From Singulisphaera acidiphila DSM 18658 (lineage in GTDB: Bacteria > Planctomycetota > Planctomycetia > Isosphaerales > Isosphaeraceae): a stretch of 64,000 bases of DNA. A program made the translations under genes and the position numbers. This document shows positions 38,276 through 47,909 of the stretch, piece by piece. Each line of letters starts with the position of its first letter. The first letter of the stretch is position 1. The DNA lies in assembly GCF_000242455.2 (NCBI RefSeq), contig NC_019892.1:3472001-3536000 (forward strand). The letters run 5' to 3'. The notes under the pieces are model-generated. The model saw only the letters and a program-made list of their open reading frames with translations, searched no databases and was not told the DNA's origin.

Positions 38276-39058
38276 TCAAAGCCGCATGGCCGTGAAACCG
38301 CCGTCGACGTAGTAGGTCGCCCCGGTGATGAACGAGCCGGCGTTCCGGGAGAGGAGGAGGAGGGTCGCTCCGACGAGTTCGCGAGGTTCGCCGAACCGGG
38401 CCATCGGGGTCTGCTTCATGATGGTTTCGGTTCGCGCAGCGTCGAGGATCTTGCGGTTCTGTTCGGCCGGGAAGAAGCCGGGGCTCAGCGCATTGACCCG
38501 GACGCCCGAAGGGGCCAGTTCCCGGGCGACATTCTGCGTGAGGTTGACGACGGCCGCTTTGGCGGCCGAGTAGGCGAACACGCGGGAGAGCGGCAGGTGG
38601 GCCGTCACACTGGCGATGTTGAGGATCGATCCGCAACCTGCCAGGGCCATCTGACCACCGAAGATCTGGCAGCCCCAGTGAACCGCCTTGAGATTGCTCT
38701 GGATGACGCGATCCCAATCGTCGTCCTTCGCCTCGAGGTAAGAGCTGGCGCTGTTGACCCCCGCGCCGTTGATGAGCATGTCGACCTGGCCGTCGGTCGT
38801 GAGCACGTGATCGAGCAGGGCGACGATCGAGTCGCGCTGGGTGACGTCGACTGGCGCGAAATTGGCCCGGCCGCCGGCCGACTTGATCGCATCAACCCGC
38901 TCGGCCCCTTTCTCCGGGTCGCGTCCGGCGATGACGACCTTCGCTCCGGCTTTCGCCAATCCCTCGGCCAATGCACCGCCCAGAACCCCTGTACCGCCGA
39001 TGACCACGGCCACCTGCCCTGACAAGCCAAACAACTGCTCGACAAAACTCTGGGTCAT
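38276..39058 (-). CDS. SDR family oxidoreductase (likely D-mannonate/fructuronate oxidoreductase)
   Basis: The 260-residue protein is a classical short-chain dehydrogenase: nucleotide motif GGTGVLGG (21-28), NGAGVNS (about 97-103), and the catalytic Ser150, Tyr163, Lys167 (SVTAHLPLSRVFAYSAAK). The segment PMARFGEPRELVGA and a C-terminal YYVDGGFTAM are typical. SDRs beginning SFVEQLFGLSGQVAVVIGG, next to a tagaturonate epimerase gene, are usually D-mannonate oxidoreductases that reduce fructuronate. The role is thus inferred from context and similarity. It ends 67 bp downstream of the uxaE-like gene on the same strand. Confidence 0.8.
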   Translation of the reverse strand: MTQSFVEQLFGLSGQVAVVIGGTGVLGGALAEGLAKAGAKVVIAGRDPEKGAERVDAIKSAGGRANFAPVDVTQRDSIVALLDHVLTTDGQVDMLINGAGVNSASSYLEAKDDDWDRVIQSNLKAVHWGCQIFGGQMALAGCGSILNIASVTAHLPLSRVFAYSAAKAAVVNLTQNVARELAPSGVRVNALSPGFFPAEQNRKILDAARTETIMKQTPMARFGEPRELVGATLLLLSRNAGSFITGATYYVDGGFTAMRL

Positions 39059-39124
39059 CGCCGCTCTTCCTCTCAAAGAAATCCAGGTCGATTCCGAGTC
39101 CCCGGCTCGATCTCGTCTATTGTC

Positions 39125-40423
39125 TCACATCCCGAGGCGAAGGGCGTCCAGGTGTCGGCTGAAGTGATCGGCAAGCACCTCGGTGTAGGTGTCCGGGTGC
39201 CGTTCCAGGGTTGCTCGAACCGCCTGGCCAAGCACCGGGTCGGTCAAGGTTGACCCGAACGTGCAATGCAGGATTTGCCGCCCAGGGTGGGTGAAACCGG
39301 CCCCTGCCGGGACATCCGCCCACGATTCCAGGTAGAGCCGCTCCAAGTCCGCAGGCTCCGTGACTTCCGCCGCTGGCGGCGCAGAGCGAAGGGTCGCTGA
39401 AACATGATAGGTCGCCCGATCGGTCTCGTAGCGTCCTCGAGCAAATTCGACAAGCCGGCGGAACAAGGGGACGTCATGGCGAGCGACCACCCGCAGCGCT
39501 TCCAGGTAGCTCGTGCCGGCCGTCTTCACATGAAAGCGGCCGCGGGTCGCCCGTGCCAGCGCCGCGTACATCGAGAGCTTGTCAGAGCCTGAGTGAAGGC
39601 TCAGCTTGTACGGACCGAGCAGCGTGGCAATCGCAGCATGATCATGGAGCGAGTGCTCGAGCGCGGCAACGTCCCCTTTGTAGTCGACCCCTTTCTCGAG
39701 GTCGCCGATAAAGCGCGGGGCCAGGCTGACCAGCTTCATTCCGCGTTTGAGGCATTGATCGGCAACGATGTAGTGTTCAGCCAGAGTGGTCGGCTGCTCG
39801 GTCTCGTCGACGCTCAATTCGATCTCATAGTCCCGACCCGCCTGGTCGTGGACCGTTGCGATATGTTCCGCGATCCGAAGCGCATGGTTCAAGGCTCGGC
39901 CATACTTCACAGCCGCGCGCAGGCAGGCCTCTTCGTTCAACTGGACAACAGTTCCCGTGGCGAGCCCGACCGACTTGCCCTGATAGCTTTGGACCCAATC
40001 CACCTCATCGGCGACAGCGGCGAACCGTGTGCGGAGGGTTGCCTCGTCGTAGTCATCGGCGTGAGCGTCGACGCTATCGGACGGGTCGATCGTGAAGAAG
40101 GTGAAACCGACGGCGGCCGTCACGTCGACGTCCGCCGTGGTCTTCAGGTGGTCCGCATCCGCGCCGGTGCGGCCGTTCCAGCCGGCAGCCCGCATTCCCC
40201 CCAGCGCGTCGTTCATCACTTGCAACGGGGTTCGACCTGTGCGCGCCATCTCCCGGATCGATTGCTGGGGGAAAATGGGCTGAATGCCGGCTCCTGAGCG
40301 CTGCATCGCCTCGACGTGCCCCGGGGTCGCCAGCCCGATACGGTCACCAAAACCAAAGCTTGGCTCGAGCCCCAAGGTCACACAGGCCGGGGGGTTGGCC
40401 TGGTCAGTCGTCCTCTGCGTCAT
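39125..40423 (-). CDS. uxaE: Tagaturonate epimerase family protein
   Basis: The 432-residue protein matches the tagaturonate/fructuronate epimerase (UxaE) family: an N-terminal LGLEPSFGFGDRIGLATPGH, the DADHLKT segment with likely metal ligands, ELSVDETEQPT and the KLSLHSGSDKLSMY stretch. UxaE converts D-tagaturonate to D-fructuronate, joining galacturonate to the glucuronate/mannonate branch as described in Thermotoga. It is cytosolic with no signal peptide. Neighbouring SDR, zinc dehydrogenase and aldo/keto reductase genes on the same strand fit a uronate catabolic operon. The family call rests on recalled sequence features. Confidence 0.8.
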   Translation of the reverse strand: MTQRTTDQANPPACVTLGLEPSFGFGDRIGLATPGHVEAMQRSGAGIQPIFPQQSIREMARTGRTPLQVMNDALGGMRAAGWNGRTGADADHLKTTADVDVTAAVGFTFFTIDPSDSVDAHADDYDEATLRTRFAAVADEVDWVQSYQGKSVGLATGTVVQLNEEACLRAAVKYGRALNHALRIAEHIATVHDQAGRDYEIELSVDETEQPTTLAEHYIVADQCLKRGMKLVSLAPRFIGDLEKGVDYKGDVAALEHSLHDHAAIATLLGPYKLSLHSGSDKLSMYAALARATRGRFHVKTAGTSYLEALRVVARHDVPLFRRLVEFARGRYETDRATYHVSATLRSAPPAAEVTEPADLERLYLESWADVPAGAGFTHPGRQILHCTFGSTLTDPVLGQAVRATLERHPDTYTEVLADHFSRHLDALRLGM

Positions 40424-40471
40424 CGGTCGAAGGCTCCGGGGCCAAGGCAGTCATACGCCTTTTAATCAGGA

Positions 40472-41491
40472 TCAGTTAACCTCAACGATCGCCTTGATGA
40501 CACCTGTCTCGGCTTTCGTATACGACGGAAAGAGACCGGGCAGGTCGTCGAACGCGGCGCGGTGGGTAATCCAGGGCTTCGTGTCGATCATGCCTTCCTC
40601 GATGAGCCCGATGATCCGCCGGAAATCGGCCGGTAGCGCGTTACGTGAGCAGAGCAACGTGCCCTCGGGCTTGTGGAACAGGGCATGCTTGAAATGGACC
40701 TCTTCGGTCGTGATCCCGACGAAAACGATCCGCCCCCCGGGCGCGATCAAACCGAACGCGTTCGACATGGAGACGCTATTGCCCGTCGCGTCGATCACCA
40801 CGTCGGGCATGTGGCCGTCGGTCAAGTCGCGCAGGTCTTTTTCGACGTGGTCGGAATTCTTGACGGTGTGCTCGACCCCCATCGCGCGTCGGCAGAAATC
40901 GAGCCGGTGCTCGTTCACGTCCAGGACGATCGTCTTCGCGCCGGTCAGCTTGACGAACTCCAAGGTCGAAAGCCCGATCGGGCCCGCGCCGATGATCAGG
41001 ACCGACTCATCCCCCAGCGGTGCGGCGCGATTGACCGCGTGACAGCCGATCGCCAAGGTCTCGACGATCGCAAGCTGATCGAAGGTCAACGAGAGGGAGG
41101 GATGAAGCTTTCGCGCCGGGAGGATGAACTCCGGTCGAAGCCCGCCATCACGGTGGACGCCAAGCACCTGGAGGTTCTCGCAGCAGTTGGGATGCCCACG
41201 GCGGCTCGCATAGCTGTTCGGGTCGTTGATGTAAGGCTCAACCGAACAGTGGTCGCCCGGCTTGACTTGCGTAACCCCTTCGCCGATCGCAAGAACTTCG
41301 ACACCAAGCTCATGCCCTGGAATTCGAGGATAACTGAAGAAGGGCATCTTCCCCAGGTAGCCGCTGATGTCGGTCCCGCAGACGCCCACCCGATGAACCC
41401 GCACCAGCGCATCGCCAGGCCCGGGATGGCCTGGTGAGTCGATCTCAACGTGCTTGAGGTTCTTGGGGGATTCCAACAACAGGGCTTTCAT
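40472..41491 (-). CDS. Zinc-dependent alcohol dehydrogenase (MDR family)
   Basis: The 339-residue enzyme has catalytic zinc ligands Cys38 (GVCGTDISGYLG) and His60-Glu61 (PGHELGVEV), and the NAD(P) motif GAGPIG at 168-173 followed by DVNEHRLDF, where Asp favours NAD. The structural-zinc lobe is reduced: the usual four spaced cysteines appear only as HPNCCENLQ. Relatives oxidise sorbitol, threonine, galactitol phosphate or L-gulonate. Its place between uxaE-like and aldo/keto reductase genes suggests a sugar acid or polyol substrate. Spacing to the uxaE-like gene is 48 bp. Confidence 0.85.
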   Translation of the reverse strand: MKALLLESPKNLKHVEIDSPGHPGPGDALVRVHRVGVCGTDISGYLGKMPFFSYPRIPGHELGVEVLAIGEGVTQVKPGDHCSVEPYINDPNSYASRRGHPNCCENLQVLGVHRDGGLRPEFILPARKLHPSLSLTFDQLAIVETLAIGCHAVNRAAPLGDESVLIIGAGPIGLSTLEFVKLTGAKTIVLDVNEHRLDFCRRAMGVEHTVKNSDHVEKDLRDLTDGHMPDVVIDATGNSVSMSNAFGLIAPGGRIVFVGITTEEVHFKHALFHKPEGTLLCSRNALPADFRRIIGLIEEGMIDTKPWITHRAAFDDLPGLFPSYTKAETGVIKAIVEVN

Positions 41492-41592
41492 CGAAGTTCC
41501 TCCACGAGTAGGCCGGAGGCCGAAGCGGCCTGTGCTCCGTCAATTGTTCGCTACTTCACATCACACCACGATCTCATATCACGTGGACTCAA

Positions 41593-42546
41593 TTAATTGC
41601 CGGACGCGGGGCGGGGGTCGTTATTCTCCGGCCGCCCCTCCGTGTAGAACCAGTTGTGAATCGGGCGGAGGATCGCCAGCACTTCGCTCAGGAGTTGCGG
41701 ATCCATCGGCGTCTGAGCCCAATCGACCCAGCTCTTGACGTTCTCTGGGTTCGCCGAGCCGACGATGCAGGTCGCCATGTCTTCATGCGCGATCGAGAAC
41801 TGTAAGGCGAGCTGGGCAATATCCACGCCCCGTGCGGTACAGTGCTCGGCGGCCTTACGACAGAGCGCGCGGACCTCCGGAGTGGCCTTGTGCCACGGAG
41901 GAAGCGGGGCATTGGTCAGGAGCCGCGCCGAGAAGGGCGCGGCGTTCATGATCCCGACTCCCTTGGCTTGCAGGTCAGGGAGCAAGTCAACGAGCATCGT
42001 ATTCTGAAGCGTGTAGTGGTTGTACGAGAGGATCACATCGAGCTCGGCACGGTCGAGGATCGCCTTGAAGATCGCCATCGGATAGCCGCTGATGCCGACG
42101 AACCGCACTTTGCCCTGCGTCTGGAGTCGCCGGAGCGCCGGCAGCGTCTCCTCGACAATCTGTGCGAGTTCGACGAACTCGATGTCGTGACAGAGCACGA
42201 TGTCGAGATGATCCACCTTCATGCGTTCGAGGCTCACGTCCACGCTCTCGACCACGCGACGGGCGGAGAAGTCGAAATGGCCTGGCGCATAGCGGCCGAG
42301 CTTCGTCCCCAGAATGTACCGGTCTCTGGGAATCTCACGGAGCGCCACGCCGAGCAGGCATTCGCTCATCCCCCGGCCGTAGTACGGGGACGTATCGATA
42401 AAGTTCATCCCCAAGTCGAGCGCCACATGAACCGATCGGATCGCCTGATTGAGATCGACCGGTCGGAACTCCTGTCCCAGTGACGAGGCACCGAAGCTGA
42501 GCTGGGACAATTGAAGGCCGGTCCGGCCCAAAGGTCGGAATATCAT
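41593..42546 (-). CDS. Aldo/keto reductase (sugar dehydrogenase-like)
   Basis: The 317-residue TIM-barrel enzyme has the AKR catalytic set: Asp51 and Tyr near 55-56 in NFIDTSPYYGRGMSE, Lys in ILGTKLGRY and His in DIVLCHDIEF. The C-terminal CIVGSANPENVKSW binds the nicotinamide cofactor. It resembles L-galactose/L-fucose or D-threo-aldose 1-dehydrogenases, which oxidise aldoses to lactones. ATG 42546 (MIFRPLGRTGLQLSQLSFG) is the normal family start; the frame stays open to 42726. It heads the minus-strand sugar operon. Confidence 0.85.
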   Translation of the reverse strand: MIFRPLGRTGLQLSQLSFGASSLGQEFRPVDLNQAIRSVHVALDLGMNFIDTSPYYGRGMSECLLGVALREIPRDRYILGTKLGRYAPGHFDFSARRVVESVDVSLERMKVDHLDIVLCHDIEFVELAQIVEETLPALRRLQTQGKVRFVGISGYPMAIFKAILDRAELDVILSYNHYTLQNTMLVDLLPDLQAKGVGIMNAAPFSARLLTNAPLPPWHKATPEVRALCRKAAEHCTARGVDIAQLALQFSIAHEDMATCIVGSANPENVKSWVDWAQTPMDPQLLSEVLAILRPIHNWFYTEGRPENNDPRPASGN

Positions 42547-42779
42547 GAGGCACGATCCTAGGTCGTCGCACGAGCAGCCAAAGTCATTACGCGAGAGATG
42601 ACCGCAATCGTATCCAATCGGGACGCAAGATCCATGACCTTGCCCCGGAAAGCGATCTCCTTTTTTTGGGAGACGATGGATTCTCCAACCCACCCAAAAA
42701 GCGAACACCCCACCGCGAAAGGCCAAGCGGCCAATCGCAGATGGGGCGTTCGCTTCCCGAGCGACATCAACGGAACGAA

Positions 42780-45700
42780 TCAGTGGTGTTGGCCGCCACG
42801 GACTCCGGTGGATTCCGCATGCTTGACGGTGATTTTCCTGAACGCTCGAGCGATGGCCGGCGCATTGGGCTTCCTGGCAACGAAGGCGCCGCCCACCAAG
42901 CCCCGAAAGCCCGGCGGGGTCTTCGGATCCGCAAAGCCACCGACCGGCTGAGGCGTGAAGGTCTTCACGCCGTTGGTGAGAAGTGCGGCGCGGAAATCGC
43001 CGAGCGGCTTGCCGTCGCCGGAGGGGAAAACCCCGGTAAAGTCACCGTCCAGGGCATTACCGGCCAGGTCTTCGATACCGGCCGCATTCACACTCACGAC
43101 AAGGTGCTCGCGACCGATCTTTCGACCGCCGTTGAGGGTCAGCACGATCGTTTGCGGTCTCCCCGCCACGGTGGTTCCCAGAGCCGCCGTCGTGACCGAG
43201 GTCACAAAAACGGCACGCGGGCTTATCGGGTACGTCCGTCGCACGGCGTAGTTGGACGAGTTGAGCAGGCTCGCCATGTTCAGGCCGGTCTGATTGTCGA
43301 GAACATCGAGTTCGAGGCGGCCGAGACGCGGCCTGAGCCGGGCCCCGACGATCACCGGCGCCTTGGTGTCGATCGTGAGCGGCGGCAGGGTGATCTGCGC
43401 CGTGGTGTCGCCAAACCGGTCCACGGCTTTCACGGTCACATCGTACAAGGCGTCGGGGAGCGGGGTTGACGTGATCGACCACTGTCCGGCCTGATCCGCC
43501 ACGGCTCGACCAACCGAGATCGAGTTGGCCGACCCCACCGCGTGGACGAGAACCTCCACGATCGAGAACGGTTCGGAGGTCCCGTTGAACGTCGGTCTCA
43601 CGACGTTGGTGATCCCGTCGGTTGAAGAGAGTCCGCTGTCGCTGGAGGGATCGAGCCGGGCGGTAAGAACGATCGGGACGTCGTCGACCCGAAGTGCCAC
43701 ACCCGCGGAACTCTTGGCTCCGAAGGCGCTGAGGGCCGTGACGGTGATTGTGTACGACCCGCGCCTCGCATAGGCGTGGCTGGTTCGCACTTCATAGACC
43801 ATTTCCCCCGTGGCCAAGGCCCCCACGGGAGTCACGACGCCAAGTGCGGCCGGGGTGCCGTCTCCGTAGTCGATCCAGGCCTGAAGATCGCCGGCCTGGC
43901 TGCTCGTCGGATTGGCGTCGACGATCCGAGCGACTAGGGTGTTGGCCAATGCCCCCCCTTCTCGGATCGTCGCAAGCGTCGCCGGCTCGACAGTGAGTTT
44001 CGCGTCCACGACGTTGGCCGTCCCCTGGGCCAGGACTGACGCGCCGCCGGCACCAAGCTCGCGAACCTCGACCGTGACCGGATATCGGCCCGGCGTGCGG
44101 TACGTGTGGTTGTCCGTCACACGGTACGAGGTTCCCCCGATGTAGGCGACCACGCCCGAGGAGGTCGTACCGTCGCCCCAAACGATCAAGGCCGTGTACT
44201 TCGCGGCGAGCGCCGGGTTCAGCGACGCAGACGAGAACGTGGCGACCGTCTGGAGCCCCGACGTCCCTTCGACCGCCTGAATTTCCGCCCCCGTCGCCGT
44301 GAGCGAGGCACCGGACACCGTGGCCGAGGCGGCCAAGGTCTGGGGCGATCCCGCCGTAAACTGGATGGAGAGGACACCGTCGTCGTACCGACCGCCCAAG
44401 TAGGTGATCGTGGTGCGAATCGTATAGGCGCGATTGTCGTTGTAGGCATGGGTGCCGGTCACGGCAAACTGAGACGGGTCGGTGCCAACGACAACTCCGG
44501 GCGAGGTGGTGCCGTCACCCCAATCGATGATGGCCGTATAGTCGCTCGCTCTTACATGCGCATACGCTTCGACGGTTGCGAACCGAGCCACGACCACGTT
44601 CATCAGGTTCTGTCCCTCCACGGCGGCAATCGCCGGCGCGGGGTCGAGACTGGTGAGCGGAAGAGGCGCGACGTTCAAGTAAACGATCTGCTCAAAGCTG
44701 CTTGCAAACCACCCCAAACTCACGGAGGAGTTGTTCCAGTCGTACACGAGCCGGTCGATGCCGGCACCGCCGTCGATGTCGTAGGTCACGCCATCCGCGA
44801 ACCCAAGGCGGGAGACACGAACCTCGTCGTTCCCGGCCCCCGCGCGGATCCTCAACGTGGCCAAACCGGTGGCCGGCGTGGAATTGTCGAGGCTGATGAC
44901 GTCATTGCCCCCTTGGGTGGCGACGGTCACCTCGGTCTTATTGGCGAAACGGATCGACTCAAAGCCGGGATTCAAAACGCTACTGGCAATCTCGGTCTTA
45001 ACGAACGTCGGGGCCGGATCGCTAAAGTCGATGTAGTCGCTGATTCTGACGGTCTGATCGCCGGCGGGCAAGTTGACGGTCAAGCTACCCACGGGAACGG
45101 TGTCGTCGATCGGCTCGATGTTCGTGAAGGCGACAATCGACCCGTCGAAGCTGATCGTGCCCGATCCGGCATCCGTTGCCGTGTAGACCTCTTTCGCGAA
45201 CCGTCCGGACGGCAAGGTCCCCTGGAGGACCAGGCTGTCGAACCCTGCGCCACCGTCGAAGGAAAGACCTCCGGCAGGGATCGGATTCCCGTTGTTGAAG
45301 TCAACGTACAAGATGTCGATCCCGTCGCCGCCATTGATCCTCAGCGACGTCGGGGTGGCGAAGGCGAAATCGGCGAGTCCACCACTCTCACGGAGTCGCA
45401 GGCCGAGACCGCCCCCCGCGTCAACGTGGAAATCATGCTTGTGGTTATTCGCGGCGTTGAACTTCACCTGGCCCGGAACCGAGGCGATCCGTACTCCGCT
45501 CACCTCGCTGTAAGCAATCACCGAGCCGTCCAACGTGATCGTCCCCTCCCCCGGGCCGGTCGCATTGATGTCGGTGGACGAGAACGTCCCCCCTTGGAGA
45601 ATGAGCGTGTTGCCCCCACCGGCGTCAAACCCACCGTCGAAGAAAAGGCCTCCAGCAGGGATCGGGTTGCCGCCGCTGAAGTCGATTACAACCGTGTCGT

Positions 45701-47051
45701 CCCCCTCTACGGTCCGGATCTTGATCGCGCCGAGGGATGCGAGCGGACGGGTGCTGGTCACGCCGTTGATGGTGACAACGAGATTGGCGCCATTGCGACC
45801 GATCGTGATCTGGTTATCAGCCCCGTCTCCCTCGCCGAGGATGACGTAGTCCCCGGACAGGTCGACGGCCTCCGGAGAACCAACCAAACCAACTCCGGCC
45901 GAGGGAGCGAAATTCGCGGTGGCCCCGGCGGGGCTGATCTCGACGTTTCGGGAGGCGTGCAATCCCCGTCCGTCCGCCGTGACCTGCCAGATTCCGCCTG
46001 CGGGGACCGAGCCCTGGTAATAGCCGTTGGCGTCGGTGACTTTCCAGAACAACGGGACGAGAGGAATCCCCAGTTCGAGGCCGGCCCCGGCAACGCAGTT
46101 GGCCGCGACGAGCACTCCCCCCACTCCTCGGCCGTTGGCGTCAGTGACCCTGCCTTTGAGGACCCCACCCCCCAAATCGTTACCGATCACATTCCAGCCG
46201 ACGTCCTGAAGTGCGGCGAAGTCCAAAGTCGTGAAGCGTTTCTTCTCCCCCGTTGTCAGGGTCGGGGTCATCGCGGCTTCACCGCGCGGGTTCAGCACCG
46301 ACTTGGGATCGGCGGTTTTCTCCGCCCAGTGGTCGTGATCGGCGTTCAGGGGAACGTTCTGGTTGTTATAGTGAGCCTTGGCGGCAGGGCCTGTAAACAC
46401 ATCACCGCTGACATATGTCTTCCAGGACTTGGCCGTTCCAATACCCAGCACGTGTCCCAGCTCGTGCAGAGCGACCGAGTAGAAGTCGTTCTTACCAGAT
46501 AACAGTCGATCGATATCAAAAGCGATCGACCCTCCCCAAGGGCCAAAATCGGTCGCCCTGGCTGCGAGTGCCCCGGACTGGCCGCGTGCTCTGACAGTGG
46601 GGATCCAGTTGGGATCGTTCGAGGTCGCAATATTGGAATAACCGCCCGGGCCCCCTTCGCCAAGTTCGTTTGAACCGTCGAGGTGCCGAAATCCGACATA
46701 GACGACAAGTGTATTCTCGGGGACACTGAGGTTTTTGACGACCTCGTCTTTGCCCGTGGACGGGTTCGTGAACGTGGCGTTCCAGGTGTTGTCAGCCGTG
46801 GGTTTAATCGGCAGAAGCCGATCCGTCAGACGGTCCCCCAACTCACGGCCGGCTTCTTCAAGCCTCAAGCGGTACGAGATGTCCTTCGCGAACGTTTGAC
46901 TTGCGTCAAGGTTGTATCGAAAATCGAATGCGATGGTGAGTAGCTCGCGGCTCTCGAGCGACTCGAGCACTGGTAGGGTTCGTCGCTTCCGAAGCGGGGG
47001 GCGACGCGCGGCTCGGGAGGGGGAGTTCTTGGAAGCGTTGATCTGGCTCAT
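42780..47051 (-). CDS. Giant secreted LEPR protein with metalloprotease-like, PKD and Ig-like domains
   Basis: The 1423-residue protein begins with a basic stretch and the planctomycete LEPR-type export tag LESLESRELL. A metallopeptidase-like domain follows, with HELGHVLGIG at 196-205; the third ligand expected at HExxHxxGxxH is Thr. Then come a carboxypeptidase-regulatory-like domain, beta-roll-like repeats (GGNPIPAGGLFFDGG, NGNPIPAGGLSFDGG), three PKD-like domains (IIDWGDGTTS, LIVWGDGTTS, WIDYGDGTP) and an Ig-like domain. It should be an extracellular adhesin or protease. ATG 47051 is chosen because it precedes the basic tag. A sigma/kinase pair is divergent from it. Confidence 0.85.
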   Translation of the reverse strand: MSQINASKNSPSRAARRPPLRKRRTLPVLESLESRELLTIAFDFRYNLDASQTFAKDISYRLRLEEAGRELGDRLTDRLLPIKPTADNTWNATFTNPSTGKDEVVKNLSVPENTLVVYVGFRHLDGSNELGEGGPGGYSNIATSNDPNWIPTVRARGQSGALAARATDFGPWGGSIAFDIDRLLSGKNDFYSVALHELGHVLGIGTAKSWKTYVSGDVFTGPAAKAHYNNQNVPLNADHDHWAEKTADPKSVLNPRGEAAMTPTLTTGEKKRFTTLDFAALQDVGWNVIGNDLGGGVLKGRVTDANGRGVGGVLVAANCVAGAGLELGIPLVPLFWKVTDANGYYQGSVPAGGIWQVTADGRGLHASRNVEISPAGATANFAPSAGVGLVGSPEAVDLSGDYVILGEGDGADNQITIGRNGANLVVTINGVTSTRPLASLGAIKIRTVEGDDTVVIDFSGGNPIPAGGLFFDGGFDAGGGNTLILQGGTFSSTDINATGPGEGTITLDGSVIAYSEVSGVRIASVPGQVKFNAANNHKHDFHVDAGGGLGLRLRESGGLADFAFATPTSLRINGGDGIDILYVDFNNGNPIPAGGLSFDGGAGFDSLVLQGTLPSGRFAKEVYTATDAGSGTISFDGSIVAFTNIEPIDDTVPVGSLTVNLPAGDQTVRISDYIDFSDPAPTFVKTEIASSVLNPGFESIRFANKTEVTVATQGGNDVISLDNSTPATGLATLRIRAGAGNDEVRVSRLGFADGVTYDIDGGAGIDRLVYDWNNSSVSLGWFASSFEQIVYLNVAPLPLTSLDPAPAIAAVEGQNLMNVVVARFATVEAYAHVRASDYTAIIDWGDGTTSPGVVVGTDPSQFAVTGTHAYNDNRAYTIRTTITYLGGRYDDGVLSIQFTAGSPQTLAASATVSGASLTATGAEIQAVEGTSGLQTVATFSSASLNPALAAKYTALIVWGDGTTSSGVVAYIGGTSYRVTDNHTYRTPGRYPVTVEVRELGAGGASVLAQGTANVVDAKLTVEPATLATIREGGALANTLVARIVDANPTSSQAGDLQAWIDYGDGTPAALGVVTPVGALATGEMVYEVRTSHAYARRGSYTITVTALSAFGAKSSAGVALRVDDVPIVLTARLDPSSDSGLSSTDGITNVVRPTFNGTSEPFSIVEVLVHAVGSANSISVGRAVADQAGQWSITSTPLPDALYDVTVKAVDRFGDTTAQITLPPLTIDTKAPVIVGARLRPRLGRLELDVLDNQTGLNMASLLNSSNYAVRRTYPISPRAVFVTSVTTAALGTTVAGRPQTIVLTLNGGRKIGREHLVVSVNAAGIEDLAGNALDGDFTGVFPSGDGKPLGDFRAALLTNGVKTFTPQPVGGFADPKTPPGFRGLVGGAFVARKPNAPAIARAFRKITVKHAESTGVRGGQHH

Positions 47052-47276
47052 GGCTGCATCCGCGTACGTGGAAACCCCCATCCCGTCGGAGTGCGCGAAC
47101 CCATCGGGGCAGTGGGGGAATAAAGTTGGCGCCGGTCGGGGATTACCACACCTCCACCAGGCCGGACGAGACAAGGCGGCGGGCCAAGGAGGGCTGGCTC
47201 ACTCTTTCCTGCAAAACGGGGCCGATCGTCACACCTGCCAGAAAGAATTTTCTGAAACGCTGAGCCAGGCGACGCG

Positions 47277-47909
47277 ATGTCTTCGATAAACCCCGAGACC
47301 GAGGAATTACTGCGCGAGGCCATCCAAGGCAATGGCGATGCCGTGGAGGCTCTGCTCGCCCGACACCGCGAACGGTTGCGGCGGATGGTCGCGGTCCGGA
47401 TGGACCGGCGGCTGAGCCGGCGCGTCGATCCCTCGGACATCGTTCAAGAAGCCCTGACGACCGCCGGGGCGAGGCTTCCCGAGTTCGTCCGCGATCGCCC
47501 CCTCCCGTTCGTAGCTTGGCTCCGTCGCCTCGCCCTGGAACGGCTTGCTCAAATCCACCGTTATCACATCCGAACATCAAAGCGAGCCGTCGGCCGCGAG
47601 GCGGTGAGCGACCTGGGCCTCCCCGATGATTCGGCCGCTCAACTGGTCGACCTCCTGGCCGACCCGGGTTCCAGCCCGAGCTGCGCCGTCCTCCGCGAGG
47701 AGCAACGCCAGCGGGTGCGTTTGATGCTCCAGCAACTCCCCACCACCGACCTCGACGTGCTGGTGATGCGCCACCAGGAACAACTTCCGTTCGCCGAGAT
47801 CGCCGAAACCCTCGGCATGGGCCTGAGCGCAGTGAAGATGCGTCACCTCCGAGCCGTTCAACGGCTCCGCGCCCTCATCGACCAAGAACGCGCGGAGCCG
47901 GGACAATGA
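47277..47909 (+). CDS. ECF sigma factor (planctomycete type)
   Basis: The 210-residue protein has ECF region 2 (LLARHRERLRRMVAVRMDRR, VDPSDIVQEALTTA) and region 4 (LPTTDLDVLVMRHQEQLPFA followed by a helix-turn-helix, EIAETLGMGLSAVKMRHL). The DPSDIVQE motif is typical of planctomycete ECF factors encoded with Ser/Thr kinases. Its stop overlaps the kinase start by 4 bp (ATGA), so the two are translationally coupled. The kinase is the obvious candidate to control it by phosphorylation, since no anti-sigma gene is visible. Confidence 0.92.
   Translation: MSSINPETEELLREAIQGNGDAVEALLARHRERLRRMVAVRMDRRLSRRVDPSDIVQEALTTAGARLPEFVRDRPLPFVAWLRRLALERLAQIHRYHIRTSKRAVGREAVSDLGLPDDSAAQLVDLLADPGSSPSCAVLREEQRQRVRLMLQQLPTTDLDVLVMRHQEQLPFAEIAETLGMGLSAVKMRHLRAVQRLRALIDQERAEPGQ

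Noticed and set aside
44106-46502. 798-codon plus-strand open frame opposite the LEPR protein
   Set aside because: Long antisense frames are expected in high-GC coding DNA. It has no domain, mainly Arg/Gly/Val-rich composition, and the opposite strand encodes clear domains.
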